From NCBI GenBank assembly GCA_947502925.1, contig CANNBS010000001.1, forward strand, positions 186,001-250,000: 64,000 bases of DNA, read 5' to 3'. The first letter of the stretch is position 1, and each line of letters begins with the position of its first letter. The position numbers were made by a program, and so were the translations under genes. The DNA comes from an uncultured Marinicella sp. (GTDB lineage Bacteria; Pseudomonadota; Gammaproteobacteria; Xanthomonadales; Marinicellaceae). The notes beneath the pieces are model-generated. The model was not told the origin of the DNA. It did no database searches and saw only the letters and a list, made by a program, of their open reading frames with translations. Below are positions 8,676 to 18,207 of this stretch, piece by piece.

Positions 8676-8720
8676 ACAATTGATACCCTACATATTTAAT
8701 AAAAACCCATAGCACAGCAC

Positions 8721-8748
8721 ATCATAGCTTTTCATACAATGGAAGCAA
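8721..8748 (-). promoter_or_regulatory. Candidate promoter of the cox operon
   Basis: On the minus strand TTGCTT (8748-8743), a 16-base spacer and TATGAT (8726-8721) resemble a sigma-70 promoter. Transcription would start about 40 bases upstream of coxB. The -35 match is poor. Confidence 0.3.
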
Positions 8749-8920
8749 GTCAGCCAGCCGTAAACGTTAAAACCAGTTGTTAATATCTGACCCGTCTTCG
8801 GCAAGCGAACAATACTGTCTCGGTCGGTTAATGACGGAATTTTAACACCCCTCAAAAAAAATATCCGCATATCAATCTTATTTTTCTTAATTTAAGTTCA
8901 TTAACACCTCCATTCATGGC

Positions 8921-8978
8921 GGCGGCTTTCATTTTTGCACCCTCAATGACTGATACAAAAATGAATGAAGTCCCAAAG
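8921..8978. repeat. Dispersed hairpin repeat, copy 1
   Basis: A perfect 10-bp stem, TTCATTTTTG (8928-8937) with CAAAAATGAA (8956-8965), has an 18-base loop. It is followed by TGAAGTCCCAA. The same arrangement in opposite orientation occurs at 52568-52612, where the stem carries compensated substitutions. Here it lies just upstream of putA. Confidence 0.6.
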
Positions 8979-9025
8979 ACATTCTATTATAATTTGCGGC
9001 TGTATAATTCAATTTGAGTAATCCC

Positions 9026-12000
9026 ATGACTTTTGACACCTCATCGCTCAGCGATTCCTATTTAATGGACGAAGAAATTATAGTCAATGAACTACTTTCT
9101 TTGGCTGACCCGGGACCTGAACAACGACAAGACATTAAGCAACTCGCCACCCAACTGGTCAATGAAGTTCGCGAGCACATTGATGACATGGATGGTATTG
9201 ATTCTTTTATGCAAGAATATGACCTGTCCTCGAAAGAAGGTATCTTGCTAATGTGTCTGGCTGAAGCCTTGTTACGTATACCGGATAAATCAACCGCCGA
9301 CAAGCTGATTAAAGACAAAATACTGGAAGCCGACTGGAAGTCCCACTTGGGTAAAAGTGATTCATTGTTCGTCAATGCCTCTACCTGGGGTTTGATGTTA
9401 ACCGGGCGTATTATTGACATTGATGGTTCAAAACAGGGCATGTCAAAAGCCATGGATAAGTTTATTAACAAAACCGGTGAGCCGGTTATCAGAACCGGAC
9501 TGTTGCGCGCCATGGAAATGATGGGCAAGCAATTTGTTATGGGTCGCACCATCAAAGAAGCCCTGAAACGAGGCAAGAAAAAAGGTTTTAAAGCCTATCG
9601 GTTTTCATATGATATGTTGGGCGAAGCAGCACTGACGCAAGAAGATGCTGATCGTTACTATAAAGCGTATGCCGATTCGATTAACGCCATCGCAGAAGCC
9701 AATAAAAAACGCCATATCAACGATGCATCCAGCATTTCCATTAAACTATCAGCACTGCATCCGCGTTATGAGCTGGCCAATACCGAACGCGTTATGACGG
9801 AGCTGGCACCGCGGGTGTTGAGTTTGGTGCAACAAGCCAAAGACAGTAATGTGGCGGTGACCATTGACGCTGAGGAGGCCGACCGCCTGGAGTTATCGCT
9901 GAAAGTGTTTGCCGATGTTTATCGCCAGTTAAGTGATTACACCGGCTTTGGTTTGGTGGTGCAGGCTTATCAAAAACGCGCCTTAGACGTCCTCAAATTA
10001 CTTAAACAGCTGGCGGAAAAACATGGTCGGTTAATCCCCTTACGACTGGTAAAAGGCGCTTACTGGGACACCGAAATTAAACTCGCCCAGGAACAGGGCT
10101 TAAGCCATTATCCGGTTTTTACCCGCAAAGCCAACACCGATCTGTCTTATTTAGCCTGCGCGCGCTTTTTACTGGATAACCGGGATAAATTTTACCCCCA
10201 ATTTGCCACCCATAACGCCAACACCGTGGCCGCTGTGTATGTGATGGCCGGTGATCAGGGCGGCTATGAATTCCAACGCTTACATGGTATGGGACAACCT
10301 TTACATAATCAAACCATTGCAGAAAACGGCCTGAACCGCCCTTGTCGCGTGTATGCGCCGGTAGGCAGCCACCAGGACTTATTGCCTTATCTGGTGAGAA
10401 GATTATTAGAAAATGGTGCCAACACGTCCTTTGTTAATCGCCTGACCGATATGAAGTACAGTATTGATGTGATTACACAGGATCCGATTGAAAAAGTGGC
10501 TAAAAATGACACCCATAAGCATCCGCAACTGCCCCTGCCTAAAGAAATTTTCTCAGAAAAACGGCTTAACTCAAGTGGCATTAATGTACATGACAGTCAA
10601 ACCTTACATCAATTACAGGAATCCATTGAAGCCCAAAATGAAACAAGCTTCTCGGCATGTTCAATCATTAACGGTCAGGAAAATCAAGGCGACGACGTAT
10701 TAGCCGTTCACTCACCGGCAGACTTAAATCGTCTCGTGGGTCATTATAGCCACACCGATGAAACCGGCTTAAAAACAGCGGTCGATACCGCCCGGACTTA
10801 TTATCCTCTATGGCGCGACAAAGCCGCCGATGTGCGCTGTGATGCGGCGCTTAAAACGGCCGAATTATTGGAGGCCAACTGCAATAAGCTACTTTATTTA
10901 CTGCGTCATGAAGCCGGTAAAACATTAGAAGACGCCATTGCCGAGCTGCGCGAAGCGGTGGATTTTTGTCGCTATTATGCCGAACACGCACAACAATTAT
11001 GTGGTGAGGGATTAAAAATGCCCGGACCCACCGGGGAAAGTAATTACTTATACCATCAGGGCAAAGGCGTGTTTGTCTGTATCAGTCCCTGGAATTTCCC
11101 CTTGGCTATTTTTACCGGACAGATTATCGCCGCTTTGGTGACCGGCAACTGCGTGATTGCCAAACCGGCAGAACAGACCAACCTGATTGCTTATGAAACC
11201 GTTCAACTGATGCATCAGGCCGGCTTTCCACCCGAAGCCCTACAATTAACCCTGGGGCCGGGTAAACTGGTGGGTAATTATTTATGCAGTCATCCGGCTA
11301 TCCATGGCGTGGTGTTCACCGGCTCCACCGCCACCGCCCAGGTTATTAACCGTAATTTAGTTAATCGCGACAGCCGTGAAATTGCCACGTTAATCGCCGA
11401 AACCGGTGGCCAAAACTGCATGATTGCTGATTCTTCGACCTTACCCGAGCAGTTGGTAGAAGATGTTGTTGATTCGGCTTTTTACAGTTGTGGCCAACGC
11501 TGCTCCGCTTTACGGGTGCTGTATATTCAGGACGATGTGGCTGATAAGGTCATCACCATGTTACAGGGCGCCATGAATCAATTGAAAGTCGGCCATCCGC
11601 GTCATTTTGATACCGACGTGGGACCGCTGATTGACCAGACCGCAGTGGACACTTTACACGCACATCGGGATAAAATGGCCCAAACAGGTCGCTTACTGGA
11701 GGCACCTAAATTACCGGATTTAAAAGGCTACTACGTCAGTCCCCAGGCGGTTGAAATCGACAGCATTCAACAATTAGAAGAAGAAGTCTTTGGTCCGTTT
11801 TTACACATTATTCGTTATCCGGCCAAAGAACTCGACAAAGTCATCGATGATATCAACAGCACCGGTTACGGCCTGACCACCGGTGTCCATTCACGCATTG
11901 ATGACACCATAGACTATGTGGTGTCGAAAGTTCAGGCCGGTAATTGTTATATTAACCGCAACATGACCGGCGCAGTGGTGGGCGTGCATCCCTTTGGCGG

Positions 12001-12136
12001 TATGAATTTATCAGGCACCGGCCCGAAAGCCGGCGGCCCGGGTTATCTACACCGCTTTGTGCATGAAAAAACCATCACCAATAACATCGCTGCGGTGGGT
12101 GGAAATGCCGATATTCTGGCCTTAAGCGACGACTAA
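9026..12136 (+). CDS. putA: Bifunctional proline dehydrogenase / P5C dehydrogenase, minimal type without DNA-binding domain
   Basis: Oxidises proline to P5C with FAD and then to glutamate with NAD. About 1036 residues from the ATG: an N-terminal helical region, the proline dehydrogenase barrel ([11 protein letters not shown] near residue 340), then the aldehyde dehydrogenase domain with general base E792 (AETGGQN) and catalytic C826 (GQRCSALR). It is near the 1000-residue Bradyrhizobium type and lacks the ribbon-helix-helix domain of the 1320-residue E. coli enzyme, so it should not repress itself. An in-frame TTG at 9014 would add four residues; ATG is preferred. A TATAAT at 9003-9008 lies very close to the start. 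gspA follows after 7 bp. Confidence 0.96.
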   Translation: MTFDTSSLSDSYLMDEEIIVNELLSLADPGPEQRQDIKQLATQLVNEVREHIDDMDGIDSFMQEYDLSSKEGILLMCLAEALLRIPDKSTADKLIKDKILEADWKSHLGKSDSLFVNASTWGLMLTGRIIDIDGSKQGMSKAMDKFINKTGEPVIRTGLLRAMEMMGKQFVMGRTIKEALKRGKKKGFKAYRFSYDMLGEAALTQEDADRYYKAYADSINAIAEANKKRHINDASSISIKLSALHPRYELANTERVMTELAPRVLSLVQQAKDSNVAVTIDAEEADRLELSLKVFADVYRQLSDYTGFGLVVQAYQKRALDVLKLLKQLAEKHGRLIPLRLVKGAYWDTEIKLAQEQGLSHYPVFTRKANTDLSYLACARFLLDNRDKFYPQFATHNANTVAAVYVMAGDQGGYEFQRLHGMGQPLHNQTIAENGLNRPCRVYAPVGSHQDLLPYLVRRLLENGANTSFVNRLTDMKYSIDVITQDPIEKVAKNDTHKHPQLPLPKEIFSEKRLNSSGINVHDSQTLHQLQESIEAQNETSFSACSIINGQENQGDDVLAVHSPADLNRLVGHYSHTDETGLKTAVDTARTYYPLWRDKAADVRCDAALKTAELLEANCNKLLYLLRHEAGKTLEDAIAELREAVDFCRYYAEHAQQLCGEGLKMPGPTGESNYLYHQGKGVFVCISPWNFPLAIFTGQIIAALVTGNCVIAKPAEQTNLIAYETVQLMHQAGFPPEALQLTLGPGKLVGNYLCSHPAIHGVVFTGSTATAQVINRNLVNRDSREIATLIAETGGQNCMIADSSTLPEQLVEDVVDSAFYSCGQRCSALRVLYIQDDVADKVITMLQGAMNQLKVGHPRHFDTDVGPLIDQTAVDTLHAHRDKMAQTGRLLEAPKLPDLKGYYVSPQAVEIDSIQQLEEEVFGPFLHIIRYPAKELDKVIDDINSTGYGLTTGVHSRIDDTIDYVVSKVQAGNCYINRNMTGAVVGVHPFGGMNLSGTGPKAGGPGYLHRFVHEKTITNNIAAVGGNADILALSDD

Positions 12137-12143
12137 ACCTCTT

Positions 12144-13721
12144 ATGTACCAGGACTTTTTTAACTTAAATAAACCGCCCTTTGCCATCACACCGGATCCG
12201 GCCTTTGTTTATTTAAGCGAAAAACACAATGAGTCCCTGGCGCACCTTGTCTATGGCGTCACCCGTGGTGGTGGCGCGGGGTTTGTCCAGTTAACCGGCG
12301 AAGTCGGCACCGGCAAAACAACCTTATCGAGGCTGTTTTTACAACAGTTACCCGATGACACCCATGCGGCCCTGATTTTAAATCCGAATCAATCTCCGCT
12401 GGAATTATTACTGGCTATTTTCCGCGAATTTGACCTATCCACCCACGGCACCGGCAAACAATTAGATGCCCTGGTTAGCCGATTAAATGACCAACTACTT
12501 AAATGGTGGGAGCAAGGTGAAAACGCTTTAATCATTATTGATGAAGCGCAGAATTTACCGCAACCCACACTCGAGCAGCTGCGTTTATTGACCAATTTGG
12601 AAACCGCTGAACATAAATTATTACAGATTATCTTAATTGGTCAGCCGGAATTAAAAGCCACCATGGCGCGTAAAGACCTCCGGCAACTGGCACAACGCAT
12701 TACCACCCGGTTTCATTTGCAGCCGCTTAATCGGCGGGAAACCATTGCCTATATTCGCCATCGCATGGCCATCAGCAGTTTATCAAACCAGGATTCAGAA
12801 ACAGCCGAGCCTCAATCCCTGGCAAGCCAGACTATTTTCACCCAAGCTGCACTGCATGCGGTATACCGACACAGTCAAGGTATTCCCCGTCTCATCAATA
12901 TTTTATGTGATCGTGCCTTACTGGTGGCATACACACAGGAAAGTCCACGGGTTCGCTATCGACATATTCAACAGGCGCAACGAGAATTACATGACCAATC
13001 AACCCCTGGCTGGCACCTGCCCCTGGCTGGATTGCTGTTATTGCTCGGCCTGGCTGGTTTCGCCGCCTGGGCGCTGTATTCACAAGATAAGCAAACGCAG
13101 ATAACCGACAAAAACAAACCCGACATAACGAACCCTGAAACCGTTACCATTGAAGCACCGCCGGTCAATATAAGCTGGCAGCGTTATTTTAAACTGTGGC
13201 AATTACAAGCAGGTTTATTCTGGCCACAGATGGACTGCCCCGACATCGCCCTGACCGGTATGGCTTGTTACCATAAACAAGGTAATTTAAGCCAAATTAA
13301 GGCACTGAATACACCGGTTATTTTACAATTGAACAACCAATCTGCCCTGGTATTAACCGGAATGACTGACCATCACATCACCTTGAGCACCCGCCAGGGC
13401 TCGCAATCCATCAGTCACCTGGACTTAAACCGGCATTGGCTGGGCCATTACCGCGTACTGTGGCCAATCGCGCCGGCACTGATTAATGGTACAATTAAGC
13501 AACAACGCCAGTGGGCGCTATCAGTGGCTCGGCTACTGAGTGAACAACCCGACCTCAGTGATGCTGATTTAGATGATTGGATCAAAACATTCCAACAACA
13601 AAACGGCCTCCATGCCGATGGTATTATTGGTCGTGAGACACAAATGGCCATGGCTTTAAAAGCTTATGACGGCCCGCAATTAAACCAGGAGATCGCAGTG
13701 GTCTCAGACAACAAAGAGTAA
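12144..13721 (+). CDS. gspA: ExeA/GspA-type AAA ATPase with peptidoglycan-binding domain
   Basis: Inner-membrane ATPase of the ExeA/GspA family, which with GspB helps place the type II secretion secretin in the envelope. 525 residues: an N-terminal AAA domain with Walker A GEVGTGKTT (52-60) and Walker B LIIIDEAQNLP (129-139), a membrane helix at about 292-312, and a periplasmic part that ends in a peptidoglycan-binding repeat (FQQQNGLHADGIIG, about 470-515). It begins 7 bp after putA and gspB follows after 4 bp. Other type II secretion genes are not in the window. MshM-like ATPases are related, but the gspB neighbour and the C-terminal domain favour GspA. Confidence 0.88.
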   Translation: MYQDFFNLNKPPFAITPDPAFVYLSEKHNESLAHLVYGVTRGGGAGFVQLTGEVGTGKTTLSRLFLQQLPDDTHAALILNPNQSPLELLLAIFREFDLSTHGTGKQLDALVSRLNDQLLKWWEQGENALIIIDEAQNLPQPTLEQLRLLTNLETAEHKLLQIILIGQPELKATMARKDLRQLAQRITTRFHLQPLNRRETIAYIRHRMAISSLSNQDSETAEPQSLASQTIFTQAALHAVYRHSQGIPRLINILCDRALLVAYTQESPRVRYRHIQQAQRELHDQSTPGWHLPLAGLLLLLGLAGFAAWALYSQDKQTQITDKNKPDITNPETVTIEAPPVNISWQRYFKLWQLQAGLFWPQMDCPDIALTGMACYHKQGNLSQIKALNTPVILQLNNQSALVLTGMTDHHITLSTRQGSQSISHLDLNRHWLGHYRVLWPIAPALINGTIKQQRQWALSVARLLSEQPDLSDADLDDWIKTFQQQNGLHADGIIGRETQMAMALKAYDGPQLNQEIAVVSDNKE

Positions 13722-13725
13722 TGAC

Positions 13726-14544
13726 ATGTCATCGATTATTGATGCGCTAAAAAAATCAGATGCCAAGCGACCGAAGAAAAATCCCGGGCTCAACATAGGC
13801 ATGGACTTAAATAATCAATCCAGTAAAAAAACCCGCTGGGGATTTTATGCTGTCATCGGTTTTCTAATTGTGGTGCTGATGGCTGTCTATTTTCAGGAAC
13901 CTGATTTTGTGTGGCAACATTTAGGTTCTGCCGAACAGCCGACGGTTTCGGCTGACAATAGTCCAAAAAAGGCGACACAATTGACTCAACCCACCAAAAA
14001 GCTCAAAAAACCAGCACCCGATGAAGTGCAATCTGTGGCCAAACAACAATCCACCCAAAAACCGACCGATCAGGAACCGAGTCAGAATAAAACCACAACA
14101 CCTCAAAAATCACAACCGCAGGTGGTTCAGGATAATCAGAAACAAACAGCCACACAAACCAATTCTCAGCCTGATCAAAACAGTTTAAAAAGCAACCAAA
14201 CAGAACCTCAAGTTCAACAACAAATCGATCAACAACTGGCCGCCACGCCCATGAAAAACAAACAGGCCATCAATAAGCCGGTTGAGGACAAACAAGAACC
14301 TAAACAAACGGAAAACACGCTGCCCCAATTATTTGAATTGCCCTATTCGATTCGCAAAGAGGTTCCAAAGATGAATCTCAGCGTACATGTTTATGATCCT
14401 TTAGTAGAAAACAGAATGGCCATCCTAAATGGCGTGCCGGTGCATGTGGGCGACACATTAGAAGACATCATAACCATTCAGGACATCACCCAGTCCGGAG
14501 TGGTGCTACGGATCCAAAACAGAGATTTTATTGTTCTCAAGTGA
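13726..14544 (+). CDS. gspB: General secretion pathway protein B
   Basis: Partner of GspA, 272 residues. A short cytoplasmic N-terminus begins MSSIIDALKKSD, a start typical of this family. A membrane helix lies at about 38-56, followed by about 140 residues rich in Gln, Lys, Pro and Thr that are probably disordered and span the periplasm. The C-terminal GspB domain runs from LPQLFELPYSIR to the end. The GspA-GspB complex binds peptidoglycan and assists secretin assembly. The low-complexity middle makes this part weakly conserved. The stop overlaps the next start (GTGA). Confidence 0.87.
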   Translation: MSSIIDALKKSDAKRPKKNPGLNIGMDLNNQSSKKTRWGFYAVIGFLIVVLMAVYFQEPDFVWQHLGSAEQPTVSADNSPKKATQLTQPTKKLKKPAPDEVQSVAKQQSTQKPTDQEPSQNKTTTPQKSQPQVVQDNQKQTATQTNSQPDQNSLKSNQTEPQVQQQIDQQLAATPMKNKQAINKPVEDKQEPKQTENTLPQLFELPYSIRKEVPKMNLSVHVYDPLVENRMAILNGVPVHVGDTLEDIITIQDITQSGVVLRIQNRDFIVLK

Positions 14545-15173
14545 TCAACTTTTCAAGCCTAAAACCCCGCTATGTTCCGTATATTTCAGCATTAATCACG
14601 CTGGTTCTGCTGTTGTTTTTGGTACTGATGGAGGCCACTGACCTTAAACAAAACTTAATCGATTATTACGCCATACACACCAATGAATTCTGGCCTAAAA
14701 TTGAACAACATCCGCTTGAGTTATTGCGGTTATTTACTGCCTTGTTTTTACATGGAAACTGGTTACACTGGCTTACTAATGTCTCTGCTTTTGTACTGCT
14801 GGCATTCTCCATTGAACGGGTGATTGGCGCCCAAAAATTCTTATTTATTTTCCTGTTATCCGGTATTGCCGGCAACATCTCCGCTGCACTAGTCTTACAA
14901 AACCAGGAGCATATTTTATTGGGTGCCAGTGGTGCGGTATCTGGCTTAATTGGCCTGTGGCTGGTGCTGTTTCCGGACAAAAAAATCAGCTTTGTGATAC
15001 CCATTGGTCTGTATTTAGAAAAAACCTCCATGCCATTATGGGTTATCATCTTCTTTTGGCTTTGTTTTCAATTGGTTTTACATTTTCAACCCGCAATTCA
15101 CTACAACATCGCCTGGATGAGCCACCTGACCGGCTTTACAACTGGTTTTTTGCTGGCTTGGTTTGTAAAATAG
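14541..15173 (+). CDS. Rhomboid family intramembrane serine protease
   Basis: Six-helix membrane protease of 210 residues that cleaves substrates within the membrane. Catalytic S130 is in LGASGAVSG and catalytic H195 in SHLTGF; H71, H76 and N80 in HGNWLHWLTN match the conserved rhomboid oxyanion region. The GTG start overlaps the gspB stop (GTGA), so coupling is expected. It most resembles the GlpG/rhombosortase size class. In some bacteria a rhombosortase processes GlyGly-CTERM proteins that are exported by type II secretion, which could explain its place after gspAB; this link is inference. Confidence 0.88.
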   Translation: MINFSSLKPRYVPYISALITLVLLLFLVLMEATDLKQNLIDYYAIHTNEFWPKIEQHPLELLRLFTALFLHGNWLHWLTNVSAFVLLAFSIERVIGAQKFLFIFLLSGIAGNISAALVLQNQEHILLGASGAVSGLIGLWLVLFPDKKISFVIPIGLYLEKTSMPLWVIIFFWLCFQLVLHFQPAIHYNIAWMSHLTGFTTGFLLAWFVK

Positions 15174-15197
15174 AGTCATCCCTTTACTGAGACCGCC

Positions 15198-15524
15198 ATG
15201 AGTGCCAAGGAACCTTTATATAGAATCAGTTTTCATCACCATGATAAATTATATGAACTGTATGCGAAATACATCAACAGTGAAGAATTGTTTGGTTTTA
15301 TTTCGTTAAGTGAACTGGTGTTTGATGTCTCCGCAGGCGTTGTTATCGACCCTGTGGAAGAACAGCTTAAAACTGAATTTAAAGATGTCGAGGTATTACA
15401 CATCCCGCAACATCATGTGGTGCGTATTGAACAGGTTAAACAAAAGAAAACCTGCCGCATTAAACGCTTACACAACAATGAAATGATGAGTGCAGTTCCC
15501 CACACAAAAGGCCGACCACAATGA
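15198..15524 (+). CDS. DUF1820 family protein
   Basis: Soluble protein of 108 residues that matches the DUF1820 family: the YRISFHHHDKLYELYAKYI opening, FGFISLSELVF, VVIDPVEEQLKTEF and the IPQHHVVRIEQV core are all typical. No catalytic motif is visible and the function is unknown. DUF1820 genes occur widely as single short genes in gammaproteobacteria. The stop overlaps the start of the response regulator gene (ATGA), which suggests co-expression. Confidence 0.85.
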   Translation: MSAKEPLYRISFHHHDKLYELYAKYINSEELFGFISLSELVFDVSAGVVIDPVEEQLKTEFKDVEVLHIPQHHVVRIEQVKQKKTCRIKRLHNNEMMSAVPHTKGRPQ

Positions 15525-16834
15525 GTCAGGCTGATATTCTCATTGTTGATGACGAACCGGATATCCGAGAATTAATCTCTGATATTTTAGCGGATGAAAA
15601 TTACCATGTCCGAACCGCTGTGGATGGTCATGATGCTTTGCAAAAAATTAAAGAGCGCAGCCCAGACTTGGTGCTGTTGGATATTTGGATGCCGGAAATG
15701 GATGGCATCAGTTTACTGAAAAAATGGCATCAGGACGATGGTATGCCATTTGCGGTGGTGATGATGTCGGGGCATGGTACCATTGAAACCGCCATTGAAG
15801 CCACTAAAATGGGCGCTGCCGATTTTGTTGAAAAACCCATTTCATTGGCTAAATTATTACAAACCATCGACACCACGATGCGGCAACATCAGCAAGTTCA
15901 AACCAGCCAGCCACAACAGCCTCAATGGCAGATAATTGACCCCATCGGCAATTCCAAAGCCGCTGTTGAATTACGAGAAACACTTAAAAAATTAGCCAAA
16001 ACACATCACAATGTGCTGCTCTATGGTGACGCCGGCACCGGAAAATCGACCACTGCTTTACTCATTCACCACCACCGACACCACAATAAATCCATCACCC
16101 TGTTGGACAGTTTAAGCCTGGATGAAGACAACATCGATACCATTCTGGCTGAACACACACCGCAGCACGGCAGTAGCTGTGTCATTGCTAATGTTGACTG
16201 TTTAACCGAGCCTTTGCAGCAGAAACTATTAAGCCAACTGAAACAATGGCAAAAGCCACACCAACAAAAACAAACCCAGGTTCTGGCGACCAGCCAACAG
16301 GATTTATCGACGCTGATTGAACAGGGTGACTTTAGCCGTGACCTGTATGACTGTCTGGCAGAATTTGTGATTTTCCTCTCGCCTTTACAACAGCGCTCAG
16401 AAGATGTGCCGGAATTACTGAATTTTTACGTCAATCATTTACCCGACATTGAACAGACACCTTACCGTAAATTATCCGTTGCAGCTCAGAATTACCTGCG
16501 CCATTATGCATGGCCGGGAAATTTACGTGAATTAAAAAACCTGGTCCGACAATTGCAGTTAGCCGGTGGCGACACCGAAATCCAACAATCTGAAGTGGAA
16601 GCCTTTATCGAACAAAACCAGCAATCAGTCACCAGCAGCTCGCAGCAGACCCGTTACGATTTAGAATTACGCGAGGCGCGCGAAGAGTTTGAGCGTGATT
16701 ATCTGCTTTATCATTTGAAAAAGGTGGACGGTAAAGTCGGTGATTTGGCTAAGATTTCAGGCATGGAGCGAACCAATCTATACCGTAAATTACGCACCTT
16801 AGACATTAATCCCAAAAACATCGGCTCATCATGA
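15521..16834 (+). CDS. NtrX-like response regulator with reduced AAA+ domain lacking the sigma-54 loop
   Basis: 437 residues: receiver domain with phosphoacceptor D54 (LLDIWMPEMDG) and the switch segment VVMMSGHGT; a AAA+ remnant with Walker A GDAGTGKST (169-177) and a downstream AWPGNLRELKNLV segment; and a C-terminal Fis-type helix-turn-helix (LAKISGMERTNLYRKL). The region between Walker A and B is shortened and has no GAFTGA loop, and the usual GGTLFLDEI Walker B is replaced by GSSCVIANVD. It should bind DNA but is unlikely to activate sigma-54 polymerase or to hydrolyse ATP normally. The trkA-trkH neighbourhood matches the ntrY-ntrX-trkA order of other gammaproteobacteria, but no ntrY kinase is present here. 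Confidence 0.88.
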   Translation: MSQADILIVDDEPDIRELISDILADENYHVRTAVDGHDALQKIKERSPDLVLLDIWMPEMDGISLLKKWHQDDGMPFAVVMMSGHGTIETAIEATKMGAADFVEKPISLAKLLQTIDTTMRQHQQVQTSQPQQPQWQIIDPIGNSKAAVELRETLKKLAKTHHNVLLYGDAGTGKSTTALLIHHHRHHNKSITLLDSLSLDEDNIDTILAEHTPQHGSSCVIANVDCLTEPLQQKLLSQLKQWQKPHQQKQTQVLATSQQDLSTLIEQGDFSRDLYDCLAEFVIFLSPLQQRSEDVPELLNFYVNHLPDIEQTPYRKLSVAAQNYLRHYAWPGNLRELKNLVRQLQLAGGDTEIQQSEVEAFIEQNQQSVTSSSQQTRYDLELREAREEFERDYLLYHLKKVDGKVGDLAKISGMERTNLYRKLRTLDINPKNIGSS

Positions 16835-18207
16835 AAATCATTATCCTCGGTGCCGGCCAGGTCGGTTCATCGATTGCCAAACATTTAGAAAAAGAAGACA
16901 ATGACATTTCGGTGGTCGATATTGACAATAAGTTATTGAACGAACTGCAACTGGACATGGATATCCGCACGGTTCACGGTCATGCTTCACACCCCTCGGT
17001 GTTAATACGCGCCGGCGCCGCTGATGCCGATATGGTGGTGGCTTTAACCAGTTCCGATGAAGTCAATATGGTCGCCTGTCAGGTGTGTTACAGTTTATTT
17101 AACACACCCACAAAAATTGCCCGTATCCGTGAAGCAGAATATGCCAACCACCCGGAAATGTTTGAGCACGAGCATGTGCCCATTGATTTTCACATCTCAC
17201 CCGAGCAATTAGTCACAAAACACATCCATGGTCTGATTGAATACGAGGGTGCTTTACAGGTGATGGAATTTGCTCAGGGGCGGGCTCAACTGGTGACCAT
17301 TGAAGTGGTTAAGAACGGCCCTTTGCTTGACCAGCAAATACGCGAATTTGACAGTATTTTACCGCAGGGCGCCGATGCCCGTGTAGCCGCTTTATTCCGT
17401 GACGGCAAAGCCATTGAACCAATCGGCGATACTGTATTACGCCTTGGCGATCTGGTGTTTATTCTGGCCGCCAAAAAACACATCCGAAAAATCATGGAAG
17501 CCTGGCACAAAACCAGCCGGCCCAATTATAAAATTATGATCGCTGGCGGCGGTCATGTGGGCTTTAATCTGGCCAAGGCACTGGAACAGGAACATTCTGT
17601 TAAAGTGATTGAATACGGTAAAGAACGATCAGCGCATATCGCCGAAGAACTCAACAAAGCTCTGGTGATTCGCGGTGATTGCACCTCTGAAAATATTTTG
17701 CGTGAAGAAAACATCGCCGGCACCGATATTTTCTGTGCCTTAACCAACGACGATCATTCCAATTTACTGTCGGCGTTGTTGGCCAAAAAACTCGGTGCCA
17801 AAAAAGTCATCATGCTGATCAATAAAACCAATTACTCAGAACTGATTGAAAAAGACACCATCGACATTGTTATTTCGCCGCAACATATCACCATCGGCGG
17901 CATTCTGGCACATGTACGCGGTGATTTCACCGCCCGGGTACATTCTTTAATGGACGGTGCCGCAGAAGCTTTGGAAATTAAGGTGGCCGGTGACAGCGCC
18001 ACTTCCCATGTGATTGGTCATAAAATACGAAATTTAGTGTTACCGGCCGGCTGCACCATTGGCGGTATTATTCGCGACGGTGAGGTGTTGATGGCCCATC
18101 AACATGAAGTCATCAAAAATGCCGATCACTTAATTATTTTCGTCACCAACACCAAAAACGTCAATGATCTGAAAATCCTGTTTGAAGTGGATGCATCCTA
18201 TCTATGA
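16831..18207 (+). CDS. trkA: Trk system potassium transport regulator TrkA
   Basis: Cytoplasmic gating subunit of the Trk K+ uptake system, 458 residues. Two RCK units are visible, each with a Rossmann NAD(H) site: ILGAGQVGSSIAKHL at the N-terminus and IAGGGHVGFNLAKAL near residue 236, each followed by a TrkA-C domain. It overlaps the regulator gene upstream (ATGA) and trkH downstream by four bases. The adjacent regulator may control K+ uptake, but that is inferred from position only. Confidence 0.96.
   Translation: MKIIILGAGQVGSSIAKHLEKEDNDISVVDIDNKLLNELQLDMDIRTVHGHASHPSVLIRAGAADADMVVALTSSDEVNMVACQVCYSLFNTPTKIARIREAEYANHPEMFEHEHVPIDFHISPEQLVTKHIHGLIEYEGALQVMEFAQGRAQLVTIEVVKNGPLLDQQIREFDSILPQGADARVAALFRDGKAIEPIGDTVLRLGDLVFILAAKKHIRKIMEAWHKTSRPNYKIMIAGGGHVGFNLAKALEQEHSVKVIEYGKERSAHIAEELNKALVIRGDCTSENILREENIAGTDIFCALTNDDHSNLLSALLAKKLGAKKVIMLINKTNYSELIEKDTIDIVISPQHITIGGILAHVRGDFTARVHSLMDGAAEALEIKVAGDSATSHVIGHKIRNLVLPAGCTIGGIIRDGEVLMAHQHEVIKNADHLIIFVTNTKNVNDLKILFEVDASYL

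Larger units (their letters stand above)
8676..9025. other. Divergent intergenic region between coxB and putA
   Basis: A 350-bp gap between divergent genes. It holds a weak candidate coxB promoter at 8721-8748, one copy of a dispersed hairpin repeat at 8921-8978, and two TATAAT hexamers pointing towards putA (8988-8993 and 9003-9008), neither with a good -35 partner. Open frames inside it have no recognisable product. Confidence 0.6.

Noticed and set aside
8688..8870. Open frame of 60 codons upstream of coxB
   Set aside because: No family similarity, no ribosome binding site, and it covers the likely cox promoter.
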